Source of the DNA: Frigoribacterium sp. JB110
GTDB lineage: Bacteria > Actinomycetota > Actinomycetes > Actinomycetales > Microbacteriaceae
Direction of reading: 5' to 3'
Assembly (NCBI RefSeq): GCF_900163665.1
Contig: NZ_FUIA01000025.1
Span: 124,001-188,000, forward strand
Length of the DNA stretch: 64,000 nucleotides
Shown here: piece after piece, positions 25,506 through 33,121 of the stretch
How positions within the stretch are numbered: position 1 is the first letter of the stretch
How the letters are laid out: every line of letters starts with the position of its first letter
The notes under the pieces: model-generated
Told to the model about the DNA's origin: nothing
The model's input: the letters and a program-made list of their open reading frames with translations, nothing else
Database searches by the model: none
Translations under genes and position numbers: made by a program

Positions 25506-26293
25506 GCGAGAAAGATCTCGATGAGCTGCTCGCTGCTCGCGCCCTCCACGCACTCGACCCGGAAGATGAGCAGCGGCTCGACCGCGCGCTCGCCGGTGAC
25601 CCTGAACTGCGCGAGCGAGCCGAGCACGACGAAGAGACTGCCGCGCTCCTCGCTGAAGCGACCGTGGAGGTCGAGCCTCCCTCGTTCATCAGGGACGCAC
25701 TGCTCACCCGGATCGCGGAGCACCCCTCGGCGCCGTCCGTCGATTCCGAGGCCGGCGCCGCGCAGGAGTCGGGCGCCACCGGCTCGGATTCCCCCGACGG
25801 CGACGGCGACGGCGACCGCGGACCGGAGCGGAAGCGTCGTCGTGGCCGCCGTCGTTTGTGGGCACTCGCGGCCTCGATCGTCGTGGTCGCCGGTCTCGGG
25901 GGCGGTGCGATCGTGGCGACGCAGCTGCTCGAACAGCCTGCCGCGGTCGAGGCTCTCGACCAGATCGAGGTCGCCGCTGACGCGCGCAGTGCCGCTGAGG
26001 ATCTCCCGGGCGGAGGCACGCTGGACGTGCACTGGTCGTACGAGACGGGCCAGGCGGTCATCGTCGCCGATGACGTGCCCGCTCTGGAGGACGGGAGCCA
26101 GTACGAGCTCTGGTTGGTTCGGGGCGAGGTTCCGATTTCGGCCGGTGTGTTCAACGGCGGGGCGGATGAGCCGAAGCTCCTGGAGGGCGACCTCTCTCAG
26201 GGTGACATCATCGCCGTCACGGTCGAGGACGAGGGCGGATCCGCGACGGGCGCGCCGACGACGGAGCCCATCGTCGCTGTGCCGACCGCGTAG
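25502..26293 (+). CDS. rskA: Anti-sigma-K factor RskA
   Basis: 263-aa single-pass membrane anti-sigma factor. The N-terminal cytosolic domain (residues 1-65: LDELLAARALHALDPEDEQR) binds the sigma factor. A Ser/Asp/Gly-rich linker and an RRRGRRR stop cluster precede one transmembrane helix (about residues 120-142, LWALAASIVVVAGLGGGAIV). The extracytoplasmic RskA domain follows (WSYETGQAVIVADDVPALEDGSQYELWLV). In mycobacteria release of SigK needs intramembrane proteolysis of RskA; the same is inferred here. Confidence 0.9.
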   Translation: MSEKDLDELLAARALHALDPEDEQRLDRALAGDPELRERAEHDEETAALLAEATVEVEPPSFIRDALLTRIAEHPSAPSVDSEAGAAQESGATGSDSPDGDGDGDRGPERKRRRGRRRLWALAASIVVVAGLGGGAIVATQLLEQPAAVEALDQIEVAADARSAAEDLPGGGTLDVHWSYETGQAVIVADDVPALEDGSQYELWLVRGEVPISAGVFNGGADEPKLLEGDLSQGDIIAVTVEDEGGSATGAPTTEPIVAVPTA

Positions 26294-26378
26294 GCGAGCT
26301 CCCAGTCTCCGCTTCGCCGTCCACCGGCGGCCCGACACCCTCCCGGCTCGCCCTCTCGCCGAACGTCACCCTTGTGAA

Positions 26379-26418
26379 CGAGCGTGCACCTCAGATCCGG
26401 ATCTGAGGTGCACGCTCG
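26379..26418. repeat. Perfect 40-bp palindrome between convergent rskA and the SurA-like gene
   Basis: CGAGCGTGCACCTCAGATCC is followed directly by its exact reverse complement. As RNA it would be a 20-bp stem with minimal loop, suited to act as a bidirectional terminator between the converging genes. The right half (CCGGATC-GAG-TGCACGCTCG) recurs in degenerate form at 33011-33033. Confidence 0.85.
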
Positions 26419-26451
26419 GTCGAAAAGGGGACGCTCGCGGGGCGCGGGGTG

Positions 26452-27183
26452 CTACAGATTCACCTCGATGTCGCTCTCCTCGCGCCGCTGGTCGAGGATC
26501 TCCTGCATCGCGGCACTCTGCTTTTCCGTCACCGCCTGGTCGGCGAGTTGCCCCTTCACCTCGTCGAACGGGGGGAGGGTGTCTTCGTTGCCCTGCGTCT
26601 TCGCCTGCTCGACGAGGGTGTCGTACTGGGCACGCAGCTCCTTGTCGCCCGGAGGTGTCAGATCCGCGTTCGCCTCGATGTACTGCTCGAGCTCGTACTG
26701 GTCGGCCGCATCCTCGCGCACGTCGTCCTCCGACATGCCCTGGTCCGCGAACGCCTCGTAGACGGCGTCGACCGATTCGAGGCCGCTCTGGTCGGCGACG
26801 TTCTGCAGCACCGACTCGATGTCGTCGGGCCCGGCCTCGATTCCGGCTTCCGCGGCGCCCTGCATCAGCAGCCGGTTGTTCACGAGAAAGTCGGCGACCT
26901 GCTGCTTGAGCTGCTCAGGGTCGACCTCCTGGCCCGTCTGCTGCTGGGACATGGTCGCCTGCTGCAGCTGGCTCTCGTAGGTCGTGGTGAACTCTTCGAG
27001 GCCGATCTCTTCGTCATTGACGACCGCGACGACGTCGGGCAGGCCGTCGAGAGCGGAGTCGGTGGAGCCTTCCGCGGATTCGGACGGCGCGGGGTTCTCT
27101 TCCTCGGGGTCACCTGAGCTGCAGCCCGTCAGGGCGAAGACGGCGACGATCGCTCCGGCGAGGAGCGAGCGTGGGACAGACAT
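26452..27183 (-). CDS. SurA N-terminal-domain lipoprotein (chaperone-like)
   Basis: 243-aa lipoprotein (lipobox ALTGC, Cys21). After an acidic linker comes VVAVVNDEEIGLEEFTTTYE, the start of a SurA_N/trigger-factor-like helical domain (VADFLVNNRLLMQGAAEAGI). No parvulin PPIase domain is seen, so it should act as a holdase-type extracytoplasmic chaperone, as in PrsA/SurA relatives that lost the isomerase. The ATG at 27183 has GGAGG 5 nt upstream. It is monocistronic and its clients are unknown. Confidence 0.8.
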   Translation of the reverse strand: MSVPRSLLAGAIVAVFALTGCSSGDPEEENPAPSESAEGSTDSALDGLPDVVAVVNDEEIGLEEFTTTYESQLQQATMSQQQTGQEVDPEQLKQQVADFLVNNRLLMQGAAEAGIEAGPDDIESVLQNVADQSGLESVDAVYEAFADQGMSEDDVREDAADQYELEQYIEANADLTPPGDKELRAQYDTLVEQAKTQGNEDTLPPFDEVKGQLADQAVTEKQSAAMQEILDQRREESDIEVNL

Positions 27184-27370
27184 GGGGCCTCCAGCTTTTC
27201 GGTGCATCCCGCGCGACGCTACACGCCCCGACGGCGCACGCGGTCAGGCATCGGTCAGGAACCGGGGAGCGCTGGGTGCGCCGATCCCGTTGATGCGAAT
27301 TCTCTCTCCGGTACCGGGTCTTGGTGGCAGTCTGCCAGCAGACACACTCACACGAGTCGAGGAGGACCCG

Positions 27371-28792
27371 ATGGGAACAGCGCAGGCGACGCGTGCCGAG
27401 GACACTCGGAACGCGTGGAAAGACGTGCTGGCGAAGCACCATGAGGACCGCAGCGAGCCGGTCAGCGAGCAGTACTGGTCGGAGAAGGACACCTGGTCGC
27501 GCGACCGGATCCGTGAGGTGCAGGACGAGAAGATCGCTGCGGTTGCGCCGTTCCTCTATGAGAACAGTCGGTTCTACCGCAATCGTTTCGACCGGCTCGG
27601 GGTCGCGCCGACGGATGTCGCCGACGTCGACAGCATGGTGCGCAACTGGCCGGTCGTCACCAAGGACGAGATGATGGCCGACGCCGAAGCGCACCCGCCG
27701 TACGGCACGTACACGACCTGCGGCGAGGACGAATGGAACGACCGCGGCTGGATGCTGTTCTCCTCATCCGGATCGACCGGCACCCCCCGCGTATTCCGCT
27801 ACACGCACTTCGACCGCGAGTACTGGGAGCAGGCCAACGCCCGCGCGCTCTACTCGGGAGGGCTGCGCAAGGGCGACTCCGCGCTGCGCATGGTCGGCTT
27901 CGGTCCGCACGTGTTCGCGTGGGGCGCGCAGCAGTCGTTCACCAAGCTCGGCCTGCCGACGATTCCGGCTGGCGGACTCGACAGCAAGGCGCGGGTCGGG
28001 ATGATCGACCGCTTCCAGCCCCGCGTGCTGATCGCCACGCCTTCGTATCTCCTGTACCTCGGCCGCACCATGCAGGAGATGGGCCTCGACCCGGCGAAGA
28101 GCTCGGTGCGGTGGCTGCTGCAGGGAGGCGAGCCGTTCTCCGGGGTGGCGGGCACGCTCGAGCGCATCCAGGAGCTGTGGGGCGCCAAGACGGTCGAGTT
28201 CTACGGATGCACGGAGGCGGCCCCGCACTGCGGCGGCTACTCGTGCCCGGAGTACGAGGCTGGAGACGAGCGTTTCCTGCACCTGATGGAGGACATCCAG
28301 GTGTGGGAGACGATCGACCCGGTCACGCAGGACGTGATGCCGGATGGGGAGAAGGGCATCACCGTGTGCACCAACCTCAACTCCGAGAGCTCCGCACAGC
28401 TGCGCTTCGTGGTCGGCGACTACACCCGTCTCTCGCGTGAGGCATGCGCGTGCGGGCGCAGCCACATCAAGGCGATGGGGTGCATGACCGGACGCGCGGA
28501 CGACCTGATCAACCTGCGCGGCATCAAGTTCTTCCCCGTGCAGATCGAGGAGGCCGTGCGTGCCGTCTCAGGCACCGGCGACGAGTTCCAGATCCGGCTG
28601 TCGACGCTCGACAGCGGCCTCGACGTGATGACCGTCGTCGTCGAGCACACCGACTCCGCTGCCGGGGAGGCGGTGGCCAGCGAGGTGCGCACGCGCTGCG
28701 AGATCCGCGCCGACGTCGAGGTGGTCGCCCCCGACACCCTCCCCAAGACGGAGATGAAGGCCAAGCGCGTGGTCGACCAGCGCGGCAAGTAG
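27371..28792 (+). CDS. Phenylacetate-CoA ligase-family (PaaK-like) adenylate-forming enzyme
   Basis: 473-aa ANL-superfamily protein. It has the PaaK-type A3 motif MLFSSSGSTGTPRVF, LLQGGEPFSG, the A5 region EFYGCTEAAPHCGGYSCPEYE with Cys/His residues that bind zinc in the PaaK group, and TGRADDLINLRGIKFFPVQIEE followed by a PaaK C-terminal domain ending KTEMKAKRVVDQ. It activates an aryl or aliphatic acid with ATP and CoA. No paa catabolic genes are nearby, so the acid is unknown. The ATG at 27371 follows GAGGAGGACCCG. Confidence 0.87.
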   Translation: MGTAQATRAEDTRNAWKDVLAKHHEDRSEPVSEQYWSEKDTWSRDRIREVQDEKIAAVAPFLYENSRFYRNRFDRLGVAPTDVADVDSMVRNWPVVTKDEMMADAEAHPPYGTYTTCGEDEWNDRGWMLFSSSGSTGTPRVFRYTHFDREYWEQANARALYSGGLRKGDSALRMVGFGPHVFAWGAQQSFTKLGLPTIPAGGLDSKARVGMIDRFQPRVLIATPSYLLYLGRTMQEMGLDPAKSSVRWLLQGGEPFSGVAGTLERIQELWGAKTVEFYGCTEAAPHCGGYSCPEYEAGDERFLHLMEDIQVWETIDPVTQDVMPDGEKGITVCTNLNSESSAQLRFVVGDYTRLSREACACGRSHIKAMGCMTGRADDLINLRGIKFFPVQIEEAVRAVSGTGDEFQIRLSTLDSGLDVMTVVVEHTDSAAGEAVASEVRTRCEIRADVEVVAPDTLPKTEMKAKRVVDQRGK

Positions 28793-28847
28793 GGGAGGCA
28801 CCGCCCCCGCGCGCCGAGCGCGGGTCGGAGGCCTGCTCGCGAGGGCG

Positions 28848-28853
28848 TACTCT
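28848..28853 (+). promoter_or_regulatory. Probable -10 of the polyol dehydrogenase gene
   Basis: TACTCT, about 36 nt before the ATG at 28890. A start near 28860 would leave a ~30-nt leader containing the GAGGAGAACC ribosome site. Confidence 0.4.
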
Positions 28854-28889
28854 GGTTCAGTCCGCCGTCCCTCAGCGCCGAGGAGAACC

Positions 28890-30320
28890 ATGACCGCGCT
28901 GTCCCGCCAGACCCTCTCGCAGCTGCCAGACTCCGTGGCGCGGCCGAGCTATCTCGATCGCGAGCCCAGGGTCGGCATCGCCCACATCGGTGTCGGCAAC
29001 TTCCATCGCTCGCACCAGGCGATGTACGTCGATCGCGTCCTCAACGAGACCCCGGATGCCCCATGGGCGATCTGCGGCATCGGCGTGCGCGAGGAGGACA
29101 GAGGCCTGCTCGACGCGCTGCGCAGCCAGGACGGCCTGTACAGCCTGAGCCTGTTCGAGTCGGATGGCGCCGTCACCTCGCGGGTGATCGGCTCGCTGCG
29201 CGAGTTCGTGCTGGTGCCGGATGATCCGGCAGCCGCCGTCGCGCGTCTGGCCGATCCGGACATCCGGATCGTGAGCATGACCATCACGGAGAGCGGCTAC
29301 GTCGAGGACCCGGAGAACTCCCGCACGGCGGGCGACGACCCGGTCGTGCGCGCCGACGCCGCTGGCGATTTCGCCGCGCCCCGCAGCGCGTTCGGACTGA
29401 TCGTCGCGGCCCTGCGCGCCAGGCGCGAGGCGGGGGTGCCGGCCTTCACGGTCTCGTCGTGCGACAACGTGCAGAACAACGGCACGGTCGCCAAGCGCAG
29501 CGTCGTCGCGACGGCGCGCCTGGCGAGCGATGAACTCGCCGACTGGATCGACCGGAGCGTCGCGTTCCCGAGCACGATGGTCGACCGGATCACGCCGCGC
29601 GCCACGGCGGCTCAGCTCGAGACCGTCGCGAGCCTGCTCGGCGACGTGACCGATGCGGCGGCGGTCGTGGCCGAGCCCTTCGAGCAGTGGGTGCTCGAGG
29701 AGAACTTCGCCCTGGGCCGACCCGCGGTGGAGAACCACGGTGCGGTCTTCGTCGACGAGATCGACACCTATGAATTCATGAAGCTCCGCCTGCTCAACGC
29801 GGGCCACCAGGTGCTCGCATACGTCGGTCTGCTGCGAGGCCACACCTACGCACACGAGGCGATGGCTGATCCGGATGTCACGGTATGGCTCGAGCGCTAT
29901 TGGAACGAGCTGGCGCTGCCGACGACCGAGCTCCCCAGCGGCGTCGACGGTGCCGAGTACGTGCGCGTGCTCGCCGAGCGCTTCGGCAACCCCGCGATCG
30001 CCGACACGCTGGAGCGGCTCGCGACCGATTCCGGCGACCGGATGAGCAAGTTCGTGATGCCGGTGCTGACCCAGGCGCGCAGCCGCGAGACGTTCACCGA
30101 GGTCGCATCACGGATCCTGGCCAGCTACGCGGTGGCGGTCTCGGAGACCACATCGCCTGTGATCCTCGCCAGCGTCTCGGACGAGGTGCGTGCCGCACTC
30201 TCCGACGAGGCGAACCCGGCGGGCTTCCTCGCCGCGATCGACTGGCTCGCCCCGCTCGCCGTCGACGCGCCGTTCCGCGACGCCGTCGCCGCACAGGTCC
30301 GCACCCTCCGCTCCCGCTGA
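28890..30320 (+). CDS. Mannitol dehydrogenase-family polyol/hexuronate oxidoreductase
   Basis: 476-aa NAD-dependent long-chain (PSLDR) dehydrogenase. IAHIGVGNFHRSHQAMYVD is the N-terminal nucleotide-binding signature; SCDNVQNNGTVAKR and EFMKLRLLNAGHQVLAY contain the catalytic Lys and the conserved Asn/His of the family. It interconverts mannitol and fructose, or fructuronate and mannonate; the two groups cannot be told apart by eye. No sugar transporter or kinase flanks it. The ATG has GAGGAGAACC upstream. Confidence 0.87.
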   Translation: MTALSRQTLSQLPDSVARPSYLDREPRVGIAHIGVGNFHRSHQAMYVDRVLNETPDAPWAICGIGVREEDRGLLDALRSQDGLYSLSLFESDGAVTSRVIGSLREFVLVPDDPAAAVARLADPDIRIVSMTITESGYVEDPENSRTAGDDPVVRADAAGDFAAPRSAFGLIVAALRARREAGVPAFTVSSCDNVQNNGTVAKRSVVATARLASDELADWIDRSVAFPSTMVDRITPRATAAQLETVASLLGDVTDAAAVVAEPFEQWVLEENFALGRPAVENHGAVFVDEIDTYEFMKLRLLNAGHQVLAYVGLLRGHTYAHEAMADPDVTVWLERYWNELALPTTELPSGVDGAEYVRVLAERFGNPAIADTLERLATDSGDRMSKFVMPVLTQARSRETFTEVASRILASYAVAVSETTSPVILASVSDEVRAALSDEANPAGFLAAIDWLAPLAVDAPFRDAVAAQVRTLRSR

Positions 30321-30333
30321 CCCGCGTCGTCTT

Positions 30334-30408
30334 GCGAGCGGACCCTTTCGTATCGAGTGGACCCCTTGAACCCGCCCTGGTCCACTCGATCACAGGGGGT
30401 ACGCTCGC
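30334..30408. repeat. Composite inverted repeat between convergent genes
   Basis: An inner perfect 12-bp inverted repeat (ATCGAGTGGACC at 30352-30363, GGTCCACTCGAT at 30379-30390) lies inside outer 12-bp arms with one mismatch (30334-30345 and 30397-30408, ending ACGCTCGC). It sits between the converging dehydrogenase and YdcZ genes and is a likely bidirectional terminator. The GGTACGCTCGCGGGG edge resembles the sequence just after the 26379 palindrome. Confidence 0.65.
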
Positions 30409-30429
30409 GGGGTCTGCGCGCGTGCGGTG

Positions 30430-31401
30430 TCAGGCGGTGCGGTTGCGGGTTCGGGGGATGTTGGTGACGAGGACGCCGGCGAGGACGATGGCCATCGACA
30501 GGTAGGTGGTGAGGTTCACCTCGGCGTGGGCGGAGTGGAAGGTCAGGTCGATCACGAGGGAACCGAGCAGGTTTCCGAACAGTGACATCAGACTCAGCAG
30601 CAGCACCCCGAGCCGGGCGACGGTCATCGTGGTCACGCCGATGAACACGACGCCGAGCACTCCGCCGATGAGAGTCCAGCTCTGACCGGGTATCTCGGGG
30701 AGGCCCTCGATGCGCGCGCCGGAGGCGAACAGCGCCGCGGCGCAGACGAAGAGCAGGGTTCCGCCCGTGACGAAGTTCGTCAGGTTCGCCGTGATCGCCG
30801 ACCGTGCGAGCACGCGCAGCCGCCCGTTGAACGCCTGCTGGAACGAGAGCATCGCGCCGGCGATGAACGGCAGGATCGGCGCCCACAGCGGCACTCCCTG
30901 CACCAGCACGTCGACGGCCGACAGCGAGATGCCGACCAGCACGACGATCGTGCCGAGCACGCGCCACAGCGTCGGAGGGCGTCGTCCGCCCGGCGGGAGC
31001 GATGTGTTGTCGACGCCGAGCGCCGCGGTGAGCTGGCCCGAGATGAACGCCATCGTGAACACCGATACGCCGATGAGCGGAATCGTCAGAGCCTGAGCGA
31101 GCACGATCATGGCTCCGCCGATGCCGCCCAGCATCATCCACCATGGGAACTCGCCGGTGCGCACGGCCCGCCACGCGCGGACGATGCCGGCGCGCGCCGT
31201 CGGCGCACACGCGGCGACGACCACCAGGATCACCAAACCGGACAGGAAGGAGAACGCCGCGGCGAAGACGCCGTAACCGAGCGCATCGCCGAGCTCGCCG
31301 TTGGCGGTGCCCTGCACCGACATTCCGACACCCGCGCCGATCGTCGCGAGCGCGGCTAAGAAGAAGCCGGATGCCGGAGCGCGCGTGCCCTGCGTGCTCA
31401 C
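30430..31401 (-). CDS. YdcZ/DUF606-family DMT transporter
   Basis: 323-aa membrane protein made of two similar five-helix halves, each opening with a small-residue motif (GMSVQGTANGELGDALGYGVFAA and FNGRLRVLARSAITANLTNFVTG), the two-repeat form of the YdcZ branch of DMT transporters. The substrate is unknown. GTG 31401 is preferred since GGAGAG lies 7 nt upstream; ATG 31494 would add 31 residues. It is divergent from the padR gene across the shared 27-bp palindrome, so PadR may control it. It is convergent with the dehydrogenase. Confidence 0.83.
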   Translation of the reverse strand: MSTQGTRAPASGFFLAALATIGAGVGMSVQGTANGELGDALGYGVFAAAFSFLSGLVILVVVAACAPTARAGIVRAWRAVRTGEFPWWMMLGGIGGAMIVLAQALTIPLIGVSVFTMAFISGQLTAALGVDNTSLPPGGRRPPTLWRVLGTIVVLVGISLSAVDVLVQGVPLWAPILPFIAGAMLSFQQAFNGRLRVLARSAITANLTNFVTGGTLLFVCAAALFASGARIEGLPEIPGQSWTLIGGVLGVVFIGVTTMTVARLGVLLLSLMSLFGNLLGSLVIDLTFHSAHAEVNLTTYLSMAIVLAGVLVTNIPRTRNRTA

Positions 31402-31530
31402 GCCCGAGCTCTCCGGTGCGAGGGCGCACCGAGTGCGCGGACCGGACAGGAGGAAGACGGGGAGTGAGCGAACATGCCGCAGCAAGTCTTTCATGGTCGG
31501 GGGAGCCGGATGTCGATGCCTGCGTGCTGG

Positions 31531-31557
31531 ACAATAGTGTGTGACACACAGTATTGT
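31531..31557. promoter_or_regulatory. 27-bp operator-like palindrome in the ydcZ/padR divergent promoter
   Basis: ACAATA-n-TGTGTG-n-CACACA-n-TATTGT: 24 of 27 positions are symmetric, the exceptions being the centre and one position in each arm. Each end is a TATTGT box, one facing each gene. The plus-strand box (31552-31557) ends 7 nt before the padR ATG. A repressor bound here would cover both -10 elements; PadR is the obvious candidate. Confidence 0.75.
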
Positions 31558-31564
31558 GTTACGT

Positions 31565-31966
31565 ATGAACGAGGAGTTCGACGCCCACCTGCAGGAACTG
31601 CGCCGCGGCACGATCGTGCTGGCGTGCCTGCGCCTGCTGCGCGAGCCCGGTTACGGGTACGGCCTGCTCGAGCAGCTCATGCGGCACGGCTTCGAGACCG
31701 ACGCGAACACGCTCTATCCGCTGCTGCGCCGCCTGGAGAAGCAGGGACACCTCGTCAGCGAATGGAGCACGGCTCAGGCTCGCCCCCGCAAGTTCTACCG
31801 AACGTCCGACGAGGGTGAGCGGCTCGCCGACGCGCTCACCATCGACTGGGCCGCGCTGACGACATCGATCGCATCGCTCGACGACTCAGCGGAGAGCGCT
31901 GCGACTCCCGACACCACCGACGACACGTCCGCCCGGCGCGGCGCGCCGACTGACAAGGAGCACTGA
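31565..31966 (+). CDS. PadR-family transcriptional regulator
   Basis: 133-aa winged-helix protein. LRRGTIVLACLRLLREPGYGYGLLEQLMRHGFETDANTLYPLLRRLEKQGHL is a canonical PadR N-terminal domain, with the wing in RPRKFYRTSDEGERL. The C-terminal dimerisation helix is short and ends in an acidic, Thr-rich tail. The ATG at 31565 lies 7 nt after a TATTGT -10 box and lacks a Shine-Dalgarno sequence, so it is likely leaderless and autorepressed through the palindrome at 31531. The next gene starts 2 nt after the stop. Confidence 0.9.
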   Translation: MNEEFDAHLQELRRGTIVLACLRLLREPGYGYGLLEQLMRHGFETDANTLYPLLRRLEKQGHLVSEWSTAQARPRKFYRTSDEGERLADALTIDWAALTTSIASLDDSAESAATPDTTDDTSARRGAPTDKEH

Positions 31967-31967
31967 C

Positions 31968-32927
31968 ATGTCCGCGACACTGACAGACAGATACATTGCC
32001 GCGACGCTCCGCGGCGTGCCCGCGGAGGCGCACGACGACGTCAGGAACGAGCTGACCGGATCGATCGCCGACGCCGTCGAAGCACGCATCGAACAGGGCG
32101 AGAGTCCGGATGAGGCCGAGCGAGCCGCGCTGAACGAGCTCGGCGATCCCGCGGTGCTGGCGGCGGGTCTCGCCGACCGGCGGCTTCAGCTGATCGGCCC
32201 GCGCCACTACCTGACGTGGCTGCGCCTGCTGAGGCTGCTCCTCGCCATCGTGCCGGCGAGCGTCGCCGTGCTGGTGGCGCTCGGATACGCGATCTCGGGT
32301 GCGGACGTCGGCGACATCATCGCGGAGAGCATCGTCTCCGGCATCACAGCGGGGCTGCACGTGTGCGTGTGGACGACGCTCGCCTTCGCTGTGATGGACC
32401 GGCTCGGCGCCGCCGGTTCCCCTCGGTGGAACGTCGACCGGCTGCCGGAGAATCGGTCCACGGGGAGAGGACTGGCCGACCTGATCGCCGTCGCCATCCT
32501 GATGCCGGTTGCGGCGTTCGCGTTCGTGTGGGATCGGTACTTCGGCTTCATCTTCCTGCACGGTGAGGCGTATCCGATCTGGAACCCCGCGCTGTGGCCG
32601 TGGTGGATGGCCGCCGTGTTCGTGCTGTTCGCGATGGCGATCGTGGTTCAGGCGGTCGTGTTCGTCCGCGGGCGGTGGACCACTCGCATCGCGATCGTCA
32701 ACACGGCGCTGCAGGTGATGGGCGCGAGCTGGTTCCTCACGCTGCTGGGCCGTGGCGAGCTGTTCAATCCCGAGATGCTCGAGGTGCTGATGGTCGAGAG
32801 CGGCGTGACATCCGAGACGCTGCGCGTGCTCGCGGTGGTATTCGGCTTCTTCGGAGTCTGCGCGATCGCGGCCGGGGGCATCATCGATTGCTGGCTCAAG
32901 ACCGCCCGCGATGCGCGGACTGCGTAG
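31968..32927 (+). CDS. PadR-linked membrane protein (permease-prefix/DUF1700-like domain)
   Basis: 319 aa. The N-terminal 60 residues (LTDRYIAATLRGVPAEAHDDV, then EQGESPDEAERAALNELGDPAVLAAGLA) are the helical prefix domain typically found on membrane proteins paired with PadR regulators. Six or seven hydrophobic segments follow. PadR/DUF1700 pairs act in envelope-stress or drug responses. AAGGAGCACTGAC precedes the ATG, which is 2 nt from the padR stop, so the two form one operon. The biochemical role is unknown. Confidence 0.83.
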   Translation: MSATLTDRYIAATLRGVPAEAHDDVRNELTGSIADAVEARIEQGESPDEAERAALNELGDPAVLAAGLADRRLQLIGPRHYLTWLRLLRLLLAIVPASVAVLVALGYAISGADVGDIIAESIVSGITAGLHVCVWTTLAFAVMDRLGAAGSPRWNVDRLPENRSTGRGLADLIAVAILMPVAAFAFVWDRYFGFIFLHGEAYPIWNPALWPWWMAAVFVLFAMAIVVQAVVFVRGRWTTRIAIVNTALQVMGASWFLTLLGRGELFNPEMLEVLMVESGVTSETLRVLAVVFGFFGVCAIAAGGIIDCWLKTARDARTA

Positions 32928-33010
32928 GCAGGACGTCTGGTTCGCGGGGATCGTTCACCGGCTCGTCGTCGGCCCGCTGAGCTGAATACGACCGCGCGAC
33001 ATCCGTCCAT

Positions 33011-33033
33011 CCGGATCGAGTGCACGCTCGTTC
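33011..33033. repeat. Degenerate half-copy of the 26379 palindrome
   Basis: CCGGATCGAGTGCACGCTCG followed by TTC aligns with the right half of the 40-bp palindrome at 26398-26421, with two single-base gaps and one change. It lies in the gene-free 32928-33109 upstream of mscS. Confidence 0.5.
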
Positions 33034-33109
33034 CATGCGGTCGCACTCCTCTTGTGTCGCGAAGGCAGAACGTTCCGCCCGTATCCGGCCGTTGCCAAGC
33101 CGCCGCGAC

Positions 33110-33115
33110 TACCGT
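33110..33115 (+). promoter_or_regulatory. -10 box for leaderless mscS transcript
   Basis: TACCGT ends 6 nt before the ATG at 33122; no Shine-Dalgarno is seen. The geometry matches 3913, 37130 and 52724. Confidence 0.5.
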
Positions 33116-33121
33116 GGAAGC

